The notes beneath the pieces were generated by a model, which saw only the letters and a program-made list of their open reading frames with translations, did not search any database and was not told the DNA's origin. 6,082 nt of DNA from Synergistaceae bacterium (GTDB lineage: Bacteria > Synergistota > Synergistia > Synergistales > Aminobacteriaceae): positions 1-6,082 of the forward strand of contig JAFSLR010000337.1 in assembly GCA_017448375.1 (NCBI GenBank), read 5' to 3'. Of the stretch, positions 1 through 6,082 are shown piece by piece. The translations under genes were made by a program, and so were the position numbers. Every line of letters starts with the position of its first letter. Positions within the stretch are counted from its first letter, which is position 1.

Positions 1-1
1 A

Positions 2-1897
2 ATAGGTCTGTTCATCGCAGTGGCTGTAGGTGCATTCTTCCGTCAGCAGTCAAAACACCCTTCCCAAGAAAACACAGCAGACTCTCAAACATCACCCGAA
101 GAATCTCAAGCACAGTCATCAAACCCAGAATCGCTTGACCTTCCCGATGTCGAAATAATGCAGGAAGATGAAAGCGACTCCGGCTTCGTACTCTCGGCAA
201 AACCCGTAACAGACCCCGAACTCGCTGCCGGTGCTACGTATTCATCACACGCCCCCGCAGGTGAAGACTCACCCTACGGCCTTTCCTCCGAACCCAAGAA
301 ACAGGCTCAGGCTCAAGCGAATCTCTTGAGATGGTGCGGGCGTTCAGGTCATATTCAGGTCGGGAATATCGTTGTTCCCGGCCCGGCTGCTTACTGGTCG
401 AACGGTGAGTCCTCAACTCCTGAGCCTTCATGCATTGATGTTACACTGCCCGTTGAGTTCCCGCAGAAAGGTGATACTCTTCCCGCTGAAGGCGCAGAGT
501 CTTACGCCGCAATGACACCGATTCAGCGCGGTATATATCTCACATGGCTTGCGGGCGCGAGGATTCAGCCTCCGTTGCATGTGTGTTACCCGGCAATATG
601 GCTTTACGGGATCGAACGCAGAACTATAGCCGACAAATTAGACTTGGGAATGTGTATCGGCGAGGCTTTCAGGCTTTTACCGTTGTTGAGATGGGACGCT
701 CTCAGCGATAATTTGATACGATTCATTACGTGGCTTGCGATTAAAGTCTGGCTTCCCGATGAAGATTTGTTAGCACTCTGCAAGAAAATGAACTCCGTCC
801 CTGAAGGTCTCCTTGATATTCTCCTAAACTCTTACGCTAATTCAATGCTCCCTCTGCCTTCAGTGATAGCTTTCACGGTCGTTAGGACAGCGGCAAAACT
901 TCAGCGCGAAGGTCAGCCGAAAGTTAATCATTCGGACGAGGCCTTACAGAAATTTACGCCTATATACAAGGAACTATGCAAGGGCGGATTAATTCTCCTC
1001 AAGCCCCAGAATACTCTCAAAGTTTCCTACAAGCCTTCTAACCCCTCAGTGTCTCTCAGCAAGAAAGATAATGAGTCCGTTGAAATTCCTGACTTCTTTT
1101 CTGATTTGTCGGTATTCAAGAATCTTGTTGACTCGTGGGAAGTTTTCTTGCAGGCAAACAAGCCCCCCGAAAAAATTCCAGATCTCTCGAAAATTGAGGA
1201 ACGCCCCGACTTTGAAGGTTTCATTAACACATTGAGGCCGGAAGGGAGCGAACTCCCATTAATCTCAACTCTAGGCAGTCTCGGAAAATTAATGAAGTTC
1301 AGCACATCGCCTGACGTAAAACTCTCAGGGAAAGAACGTAAAGCCATTGTTGACACGGCTCAGGTTGAAGGCTGGCAGATAATCCCGGACTTGGGGATTT
1401 CAGGGCGCGAATACAACTGGGACGACAAGATTCTGTTCATTGAGCTTGCGCCGGGCACTCAGTTGTCGCAGTCATATCGTGTTGCATCGTTCATTCTTGA
1501 GTTCATTTGCGCGTCAATCGCTGCTGATGAAGAGATTGTTTTCGAGCCTCTGAGACGGAGAATGAGCGAGTATTTTGCGCTGACTGATGACGACAACATG
1601 AGGCTTGAAGCACAGAAGCCGCTTAACCTTCCTACGCAGTACGGCCCGGAATATTACGGGGAATTTCTCTGTTCATGGCTCTCGGATAATGAGCGGAAAT
1701 CCATAAAGGGGTTAATCCTTCACGCGGTAAGTTTTATGCCTGGTTACGGGGGGAATCCTGAAGTCAATTCGATATTGTGCGAGGTAATGAAGCTCAGGGA
1801 AGATGAAGAGATGAGTCCCGAAGATGCCGCCAAGACCGCAAGCGACTGGGGAAATGAAGTTCTGAATTTGATGAACCTTCTATTCAAGTCAAACTGA
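2..1897 (+). CDS. TerB_N / TerB-type domain protein, membrane anchored (5' partial)
   Basis: The reading frame is open from the first complete codon (nt 2) to TGA at 1895-1897, giving 631 visible residues. A GTG at nt 20 could be read as a start, but it sits inside a hydrophobic run (IGLFIAVAVGAFF, residues 1-13, followed by RQQSK). This looks like the end of an N-terminal membrane helix, so the true start is probably upstream of the window. Residues 14 to about 105 form a low-complexity S/Q/P/E-rich acidic linker. From about 108 to 310 the pattern fits TerB_N: LLRWCG near 108, QRGIYLTWLAGAR at 175-187 and YGIERR at 202-207. From about 490 a helical segment (SYRVASFILEF, then AADEEIVFEP) resembles the metal-binding TerB fold. 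I see no convincing TerB_C domain after it. TerB-family proteins are associated with tellurite resistance and general stress responses at the membrane; the exact role here is unknown. The gene converges on the minus-strand operon. Confidence 0.8.
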   Translation: MGLFIAVAVGAFFRQQSKHPSQENTADSQTSPEESQAQSSNPESLDLPDVEIMQEDESDSGFVLSAKPVTDPELAAGATYSSHAPAGEDSPYGLSSEPKKQAQAQANLLRWCGRSGHIQVGNIVVPGPAAYWSNGESSTPEPSCIDVTLPVEFPQKGDTLPAEGAESYAAMTPIQRGIYLTWLAGARIQPPLHVCYPAIWLYGIERRTIADKLDLGMCIGEAFRLLPLLRWDALSDNLIRFITWLAIKVWLPDEDLLALCKKMNSVPEGLLDILLNSYANSMLPLPSVIAFTVVRTAAKLQREGQPKVNHSDEALQKFTPIYKELCKGGLILLKPQNTLKVSYKPSNPSVSLSKKDNESVEIPDFFSDLSVFKNLVDSWEVFLQANKPPEKIPDLSKIEERPDFEGFINTLRPEGSELPLISTLGSLGKLMKFSTSPDVKLSGKERKAIVDTAQVEGWQIIPDLGISGREYNWDDKILFIELAPGTQLSQSYRVASFILEFICASIAADEEIVFEPLRRRMSEYFALTDDDNMRLEAQKPLNLPTQYGPEYYGEFLCSWLSDNERKSIKGLILHAVSFMPGYGGNPEVNSILCEVMKLREDEEMSPEDAAKTASDWGNEVLNLMNLLFKSN

Positions 1898-1910
1898 GAA
1901 GGGAAAATTT

Positions 1911-1944
1911 GCGCCCGGGATTTTTGAGAGTCCCGGGTGTTTTT
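1911..1944. terminator. Rho-independent terminator shared by convergent genes
   Basis: Bases 1911-1920 (GCGCCCGGGA) pair with 1931-1940 (TCCCGGGTGT) to form a 10-bp stem, including two G-U pairs, around a 10-nt loop. On the plus strand five T residues follow (1940-1944), 13 nt after the stop of the TerB-type gene, as expected for an intrinsic terminator. On the minus strand the same hairpin lies just after the stop of the GGDEF-PIN gene (1946-1948), but its 3' flank is AAATTTTCCC, a weaker U-tract. It is therefore strong for the plus strand and plausibly bidirectional. Confidence 0.85.
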
Positions 1945-1945
1945 G

Positions 1946-3418
1946 TTACCTTCCTGGCTTGTGTTCGATTAACGGTTTAAGATTGTGAAATGCACTGCTC
2001 GATTTATCGTTGTCCCTGTATAGCCTCTGTAACGCAGAATTAACTTCCGTCCTTGTCCGGTAGCTCATGATTATATCCGCAATCTTCGCTGCGTTTTCAG
2101 AGTCCCCAGTGAGTTCTGCTACTTTATCGGCGATTTCCTCACGGTTACTCCGTACTTCCGTGCCCGAAACATCAGCAACCATCGTTATATCTATATTCTT
2201 GTCGCGCCAGAACGGTATCAAACTCGAAAATCCGTTATCCTTCGACACAATGTAATACTTGCAGTTCTTTCCGGCGTTTTCGGTTATTACTTCACCCAAA
2301 TATGACGACAGCTGAAAATCTAATGCGTTCCTCATTCCGACTTCTACATGACGGTAAATTATTTCGGCGTTCGACTCTTTCAAGTGCAGATTCAATTCCG
2401 ATGATATTCTGTCGGCATTCCTGCTGTAGAATATGCAGACCGTGTTATTCCCGTCAAGTTTGTGTACACCGTTGAGGCCCTCAGATTTCACGTTCTCATA
2501 GTCGACAAGGTAATAGCTCTTCACGGACTCTTCTTCCTCGCGCTGTTCCTCCATTGACGCATTGTACACACGGCAGCACGCACGCCCTGACTTTTTCGCC
2601 TCGTATAGTGCTATGTCGCTTTCGTGAATCAATCTGTCAATCGTCTTTGAGTCCCCGTGAGTCTTCTGGGCAATTCCCGCGCTTACCGACAACGCACGCA
2701 TAGTTTTTGTTCCGGCGTAATATTCCAGAAGTCCGGCCATGAAAACATTAACTTTCTTCTCAACGTCAGAAGCCTCACGCAATCCCAAAAGCACAATCAT
2801 GAACTCATCACCGCCCATTCGAGCGCAGAAACCGTCAGTAAAATCCCTCTGCATCATTTCAGCTGTAGCAGCTAAAGCCCTGTCGCCCGCCTGATGCCCG
2901 TAAGTGTCATTAACCTTCTTGAAGTTGTCCAGATCAAGATATACGCATGTTACATTCTGTTCGTCCTGATTCTTCTTGATATATTCCTGCAAATACCACC
3001 GTGTCGCGAGTCCCGTCAAATAATCCTGCCTCGCCATTTCAATTATGCGTTTCTGATGTTCGATCTCTTCGGAAGTGTTAAGCTGTTCAGACTGTATTCT
3101 CTCTAGAAGTTTTCGGTAATAGAATTTCAGCAATGACGGCGTTAAAGGTTCAGGCCACAAATCATAAAGCGCGTTAAGCTCATCGGCTGTCATTTCATTA
3201 TAGGACTTTGAGCAGATAATATACTTTGCACCGTCAAGAATGCGTGAAGGCAGCTTCTTCAGGATAAATACATTCATTGCCTGAGCGTTAATCCGTATTC
3301 CAGCGTCAAGCGTCTCTACCCTGCAAAGCATTCCAGATGGCGGAGATATTTCTGACAATATGCCCGCAAGATTTTTCCCTGTAACGTATATGTTTATTGT
3401 ACTGTTGTTCATGGCCAT
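1946..3418 (-). CDS. Receiver-like / GGDEF diguanylate cyclase / PIN-like nuclease fusion
   Basis: This is a single 490-residue frame with three modules. Residues 7-108 alternate short strands and helices like a response-regulator receiver, but lack the acidic pocket and phospho-acceptor Asp. Residues 128-286 are a GGDEF domain: DYLTGL at 132-137, YLDLDNFKKVND at 160-171 with the first metal Asp at 162, GHQAGD at 174-179 and the intact GGDEF at 202-206. The canonical inhibitory RxxD is missing; only R191 and D195 are nearby, with wrong spacing. After an acidic linker (290-298), residues 301-420 match a PIN/NYN-like family: YYLVDYENV at 302-310, NALDFQL at 364-370 and VSKDNGF at 391-397, offering Asp 306, 367 and 394 as metal ligands. 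A helical tail (425-490) resembles that of stand-alone members. Expected reaction of the cyclase is 2 GTP to c-di-GMP; the PIN-like part is a predicted nuclease. The protein looks cytoplasmic. It is last in the operon. Start is Met-1 (3418) or Met-3 (3412); Met-3 gives an ATGA overlap with the upstream stop, and neither has a clear Shine-Dalgarno sequence. Confidence 0.88.
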   Translation of the reverse strand: MAMNNSTINIYVTGKNLAGILSEISPPSGMLCRVETLDAGIRINAQAMNVFILKKLPSRILDGAKYIICSKSYNEMTADELNALYDLWPEPLTPSLLKFYYRKLLERIQSEQLNTSEEIEHQKRIIEMARQDYLTGLATRWYLQEYIKKNQDEQNVTCVYLDLDNFKKVNDTYGHQAGDRALAATAEMMQRDFTDGFCARMGGDEFMIVLLGLREASDVEKKVNVFMAGLLEYYAGTKTMRALSVSAGIAQKTHGDSKTIDRLIHESDIALYEAKKSGRACCRVYNASMEEQREEEESVKSYYLVDYENVKSEGLNGVHKLDGNNTVCIFYSRNADRISSELNLHLKESNAEIIYRHVEVGMRNALDFQLSSYLGEVITENAGKNCKYYIVSKDNGFSSLIPFWRDKNIDITMVADVSGTEVRSNREEIADKVAELTGDSENAAKIADIIMSYRTRTEVNSALQRLYRDNDKSSSAFHNLKPLIEHKPGR

Positions 3419-4299
3419 AATGATAAAGCTAATCCCGCAAAAATCAAATTTATCATGATTAACGGAATTATTGTAGCAAGATTCATCATTAACATTTTTG
3501 TTGCCGTTCCTTTCGGGAAAAGTCCGTAATAATATCCCGCGTTCTGCCGCAAAATCCTCGTAGCCGTCCCCAATCCTGAACCCAATATCAGCGCAAATAC
3601 TCCCTGACTCATGCTGAGTTCGCCAGCCTCTATCGCTCCGCCCGCCAATGATAACGCCGCCGAAACATGGCCGATACTCGCAGCCGACACTGCCCAGCCC
3701 GATAAAGGGAGGAACGTTTTACCGTCAGCAAAAATATTCCGCATAAATTCATTCGCAAAAGGCACAATCGAATATGACACCGCAAAAAATATCCATGCAA
3801 CTGGAAGCGTTTTCTTCAGAGTGTGAAATGTGATGTGATTTTTGATTTGGGGAAATGAATCAGCGTTTTGATTCTGTGAAAGGTCATAAGGATTCTCACG
3901 CCGCAGAAATTTCATGGCTATGATGAACCGTAATATGCTCCTCGCAAGCAATGAGACCGCGAATATTCCCCCAGCCTTGCCGGCCATGCTCAGGGACAAG
4001 GCGAACGTTGAAGGCCATCTCCGAAGGTATGACGGCAACGGCAGCATTAAGACCGACCACACCGCAGAACGTTCTGTGATTTCTCCGCGTGAAAGTGATG
4101 ATGAGATTATAGCGGCTCCGGCCTTCGATGATCCCGCACTCACTGCAACCGCAAGAGCCGTAACAGGAGGAATATTTTTCGGGGCAAAACGTTTCATGAT
4201 TACGTCAGGAAGCCTCAAACGCAGGATTACTTCAGCGAGAATTAAGCCCGTTATTATTTCAGCAGTAAGATAGATTTCACCCCGTAAAAGCCCGTTCAT
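3409..4299 (-). CDS. Multi-pass membrane protein, nucleoside-recognition (Gate)-like, internally duplicated
   Basis: A 296-residue, very hydrophobic protein with about eight candidate membrane segments (roughly 12-30, 45-70, 77-95, 100-128, 165-185, 200-225, 232-250 and 268-295). A charged loop at 131-160 divides two halves that resemble each other: residues 47-95 (small-residue helix rich in A/S/G, then LSRGEIT, then a hydrophobic helix ending YLRRW) and residues 200-252 (another A/S/G-rich helix, then EAGELS, then a hydrophobic helix ending RILRQ). This layout recalls Gate-domain 'nucleoside recognition' membrane proteins of archaea and anaerobes, whose substrates are mostly unknown. ATG at 4299 overlaps the cbiL-like stop by 4 nt (ATGA), with only a weak purine stretch (GAAGAA) before it, so translation is probably coupled. 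The position between cbiL and the GGDEF-PIN gene makes a corrinoid- or cobalt-related transport role conceivable, but nothing in the sequence proves a substrate. Confidence 0.7.
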   Translation of the reverse strand: MNGLLRGEIYLTAEIITGLILAEVILRLRLPDVIMKRFAPKNIPPVTALAVAVSAGSSKAGAAIISSSLSRGEITERSAVWSVLMLPLPSYLRRWPSTFALSLSMAGKAGGIFAVSLLARSILRFIIAMKFLRRENPYDLSQNQNADSFPQIKNHITFHTLKKTLPVAWIFFAVSYSIVPFANEFMRNIFADGKTFLPLSGWAVSAASIGHVSAALSLAGGAIEAGELSMSQGVFALILGSGLGTATRILRQNAGYYYGLFPKGTATKMLMMNLATIIPLIMINLIFAGLALSLWP

Positions 4300-4991
4300 T
4301 TCTTCAAGAGCAGAACCGACAAATATTCGTCAACATCTTCAAGCGCGGACTCACCGTCAACAATTTTCTCTTTACCCTCAATTCCGGCAAAATCAACACG
4401 CAATATCATTCTGAATTTCTGAGGGTCAATGAGGCTCTTAATATCCCGAATCGCTGAAGGCTTATAGACCGCTATTGAGTCGGAAACTTCGAGGGCTGAC
4501 GAAATCTTTTCGGGGGAAGCTGTGCCGGGTATTACGGTCAGAATCTCATCGGACATTGCGAGGAATTTTTTTGCGCACGAACACGCCAGAGAATGAGCCG
4601 AAATTCCCGGAATGAATCCGACATCAACCGCTGTAATCTTCTTCATTGCCTCAATCAGATACGCCCCTGTCGAATACAATACCGAGTCTCCGATTACGGG
4701 GAAAAAGATTTTTTCTGACGATTCAATTTCCGGCCTTATCGCTTCGAGCTGGGAGAATATAATTTCGTCCCTTCGTTTTGAGTCTCGTATCATGGGGAAT
4801 AATATCGGGGTTAATTTTCGGGATGGCAGATGATGGGTGATAATTTTCTCGGCGAGTCCACGCTCATTAATCCGTGAACGCGGTACGAGAATCATATCGG
4901 AGGTTTCAGCCTCACGAATCGCCTTCAATGTAATGAGTTCGGAATCCCCCGGGCCGACTCCCGCAATGATTAAGTGAGTAAAATTTGTCAT
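4296..4991 (-). CDS. cbiL: Precorrin-2 / cobalt-precorrin-2 C20-methyltransferase-like (CbiL/CobI)
   Basis: A tetrapyrrole (SAM-dependent) methylase of 231 residues from the ATG at 4991, close to the usual CbiL/CobI length. The N-terminus carries the hallmark GVGPGDSELITLKA at residues 11-24; further on come a VPRS motif, an LFPM segment, IGDSVLYST (the family's GDPLxYST region, here with Ser after GD) and FIPGISAHS. CbiL/CobI transfers a methyl group from S-adenosylmethionine to C20 of (cobalt-)precorrin-2 to give (cobalt-)precorrin-3 in cobalamin synthesis, in the cytoplasm. The frame stays open to an ATG at 5072, but that start would overlap the divergent gene and adds 27 residues without family features, so 4991 is preferred. 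No Shine-Dalgarno precedes 4991. It is the first gene of the minus-strand operon, and no other cobalamin gene is in the window. Another corrin methylase of the same superfamily (CbiF/CbiH type) is less likely given the YST motif. Confidence 0.8.
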   Translation of the reverse strand: MTNFTHLIIAGVGPGDSELITLKAIREAETSDMILVPRSRINERGLAEKIITHHLPSRKLTPILFPMIRDSKRRDEIIFSQLEAIRPEIESSEKIFFPVIGDSVLYSTGAYLIEAMKKITAVDVGFIPGISAHSLACSCAKKFLAMSDEILTVIPGTASPEKISSALEVSDSIAVYKPSAIRDIKSLIDPQKFRMILRVDFAGIEGKEKIVDGESALEDVDEYLSVLLLKK

Positions 4992-5049
4992 AAAGGCTAT
5001 AATATCATATTGATTATTCCGCAAATCAAAAAAGGAGATGAGTTTTACA
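4992..5049. promoter_or_regulatory. Divergent AT-rich intergenic promoter region
   Basis: These 58 bp separate the cbiL-led minus operon from the plus-strand pair, so both promoters should lie in or near them. On the plus strand a perfect TATAAT is at 4998-5003, but no good -35 box lies at normal spacing. On the minus strand a TATTAT (4999-5004 read in reverse) sits only 7 nt before the cbiL ATG at 4991, which would give a leaderless or nearly leaderless transcript. A short palindrome AATAT-C-ATATT spans 5001-5011 and overlaps both -10 candidates. It may be an operator or simply AT-rich chance. The gap is too short for a cobalamin riboswitch. Confidence 0.5.
5033..5037 (+). promoter_or_regulatory. 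Shine-Dalgarno AGGAG deciding the start of the small membrane protein
   Basis: AGGAG at 5033-5037 directly abuts an ATG at 5038, with no spacer, and lies 12 nt before the in-frame ATG at 5050. A zero-length spacer is not usable, so 5050 is the better start even though its spacing is a little long. The protein from 5050 also begins immediately with a membrane helix. Confidence 0.6.
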
Positions 5050-5451
5050 ATGGGCATACTTTTAGCTTTCATCGGCGCAACAGTTTTCCTTATCGGCCTT
5101 TATCAATGGGCTTTGGGCGGTGCAAGCCTCTGGCAGATTTTCAGCATACGGCGCGGGGAAAAAGGAATGACCCGTGATGAAAAGAAAGAAGCCGAACGCG
5201 AAGTGAAGAAGCTCGAACAGTCAGCAGACAGAACTATATCCGCCTCACTCAGAATCATAACCATTCTTGCTGTACTGGTCTGGATATTCTTGGGGGTAAC
5301 TATGATTCTTGAGATGTTCGGAATAAACTGGGTCAGCTCGCTCTCTTCACACGCAAAATCATACTGGGTATCAACAGAATCAGGAGCGCACTTAAACACC
5401 CAGAACCGAAACGAAACACTGCGGAATATGGGTAACAGCTTCAGGCGTTAA
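5050..5451 (+). CDS. Small two-helix membrane protein of unknown function
   Basis: I do not recognise this family. From ATG 5050 it is 133 residues. Residues 2-22 form a hydrophobic helix (GILLAFIGATVFLIGLYQW), residues 31-65 are strongly charged and rich in K, R and E (probably a cytoplasmic amphipathic helix or short coiled coil), and residues 67-90 form a second hydrophobic helix. The C-terminal 43 residues are polar, rich in N, S and R. By the positive-inside rule the charged loop would be cytoplasmic, with both termini outside. There is no cleavable signal-peptide pattern. The next gene follows after 18 nt and has a strong ribosome site, so the two are likely co-transcribed. A role linked to the HAD hydrolase is possible but unsupported. 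Confidence 0.7.
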   Translation: MGILLAFIGATVFLIGLYQWALGGASLWQIFSIRRGEKGMTRDEKKEAEREVKKLEQSADRTISASLRIITILAVLVWIFLGVTMILEMFGINWVSSLSSHAKSYWVSTESGAHLNTQNRNETLRNMGNSFRR

Positions 5452-5452
5452 T

Positions 5453-5460
5453 AAGGAGGA
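5453..5460 (+). promoter_or_regulatory. Strong ribosome binding site before a GTG start
   Basis: AAGGAGGA at 5453-5460 lies immediately after the preceding stop codon (5449-5451) and 9 nt before GTG at 5470. This supports GTG 5470 as the start of the HAD gene; the next in-frame ATG (5482) is 21 nt away and lies just before catalytic motif I. Confidence 0.85.
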
Positions 5461-5469
5461 CTTCATCGA

Positions 5470-6082
5470 GTGATAAAACTTATGGTATTTGACCACGATA
5501 TGACAATCGTAGACTCAAGTTATGCTATCATGGCCGGATTTAATTACGTTGCCGAACATGAAGGACTCCCGCTTGTCTCTCACGAACTCACAATGAAGTA
5601 TATTGCGACTCCGATTCCGACGTTCTGCGAGGGACTCTTGGGTGAATACCGTCCCGAATGGATAAAGCTATACCGTTCGCAAAGTGCGAGGCTTGAGCGC
5701 GAATTAATACGGCCGTTCCCCGATACCGTTTCAACAATGACGAAACTTCGCGATATGGGAATGAAACTTGCTGTCCTCTCTAACCGCGAATACCCTTCAA
5801 GAGCCTTGAAACACACGGGGCTTGACGTATACTTTGATGTAATCGTGGGAGCTGAGGAACCTTACGGGCATTTAGCGTATAAGCCTGATCCGGCCATGAT
5901 GAACGCTCTAATGGAACACATGAACGTTAAGCCCTCTGAGACTGTCTATGTCGGGGACGCTGATTTGGACATAATCACGGCAATTAGCGCGCACGTTCGG
6001 GGAATCGGTATCACTAAGGGCAATTTCACGCATGAGGACTTCAAGTTATTGGGTGCGTGGAAGAGCATTGACACATTGAGCG
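5470..6082 (+). CDS. HAD-superfamily phosphatase, phosphoglycolate phosphatase-like (3' partial)
   Basis: The frame is open from GTG 5470 to the window end, giving 204 residues, so the C-terminus is missing, probably only slightly, since all catalytic motifs are present. Motif I is FDHDMTIVDS with nucleophile Asp-8 and acid/base Asp-10; the usual Gly of DxDGT is Met-11. Motif II is LSNR with Ser-104, motif III is YKPDP with Lys-138, and motif IV is VGDADLD with Asp-163 and Asp-167. Residues 16-80 form an all-helical cap like that of Gph/PGMB-type (subfamily I) enzymes. Such enzymes hydrolyse small phosphate esters through an aspartyl-phosphate intermediate with Mg2+ in the cytoplasm; the substrate cannot be told from sequence. 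It is the second gene of the plus-strand pair, 18 nt after the small membrane protein. Confidence 0.88.
   Translation, partial: MIKLMVFDHDMTIVDSSYAIMAGFNYVAEHEGLPLVSHELTMKYIATPIPTFCEGLLGEYRPEWIKLYRSQSARLERELIRPFPDTVSTMTKLRDMGMKLAVLSNREYPSRALKHTGLDVYFDVIVGAEEPYGHLAYKPDPAMMNALMEHMNVKPSETVYVGDADLDIITAISAHVRGIGITKGNFTHEDFKLLGAWKSIDTLS

Noticed and set aside
1027..1356. 109-codon minus-strand open frame
   Set aside because: Lies inside the TerB-type gene in antisense, with no supporting signal.
1946..3418. CBASS or type III CRISPR signalling system
   Set aside because: The GGDEF domain has diguanylate cyclase motifs rather than Cas10 or CD-NTase features, and no CRISPR array, Cas gene or phage-defence partner is in the window.
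3914..4273. 119-codon plus-strand open frame
   Set aside because: It is antisense to the membrane-protein gene, which has clear hydrophobic segments and operon overlaps; no ribosome site or recognisable domain.
4992..5049. Cobalamin riboswitch upstream of the cbiL-like gene
   Set aside because: The gap is only 58 bp, far shorter than a B12 riboswitch, and I see no B12-box-like sequence.
4992..5072. Longer CbiL-like start at ATG 5072
   Set aside because: It would overlap the start of the divergent membrane-protein gene, lacks a ribosome site and adds 27 residues before the universal N-terminal strand of the family.
5103..5399. 98-codon minus-strand open frame
   Set aside because: Antisense shadow of the small membrane protein, without start signals.

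Overview
The window is 6082 bp of bacterial chromosome-like sequence with moderate GC content, dense coding and no RNA genes, CRISPR arrays or insertion sequences that I can see. Corrinoid biosynthesis, a GGDEF protein and a PIN-like family I associate mainly with anaerobic gut lineages suggest an anaerobe of Synergistota or Clostridia type. This taxonomic guess is weak.

Layout. (1) Positions 2-1897 (+) encode the end of a membrane-anchored TerB_N/TerB-type protein whose start lies outside the window. (2) A hairpin terminator at 1911-1944 separates it from a convergent minus-strand block and probably serves both sides. (3) The minus-strand block, read from 4991 down to 1946, is a tight three-gene operon: a CbiL/CobI-like precorrin-2 C20-methyltransferase, a duplicated 'nucleoside recognition' (Gate)-type membrane protein, and a 490-residue protein that joins a degenerate receiver-like domain, a GGDEF diguanylate cyclase domain and a complete PIN/NYN-like nuclease domain. 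Stop and start codons overlap as ATGA at the first junction; at the second an ATGA overlap is available if the downstream Met-3 is the start. This implies translational coupling. (4) A 58-bp AT-rich divergent intergenic region (4992-5049) separates this operon from a plus-strand pair: a small two-helix membrane protein and a HAD-family phosphatase that runs off the window end.

The main point of interest is the GGDEF-PIN fusion: a predicted cyclic-dinucleotide synthase and a predicted metal-dependent nuclease in one polypeptide, co-translated with a membrane protein and a corrinoid-pathway enzyme, and facing a TerB-family stress protein. Catalytic signatures of both enzyme domains look intact. 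Its function is unknown; a link between nucleotide signalling and RNA cleavage is inference.
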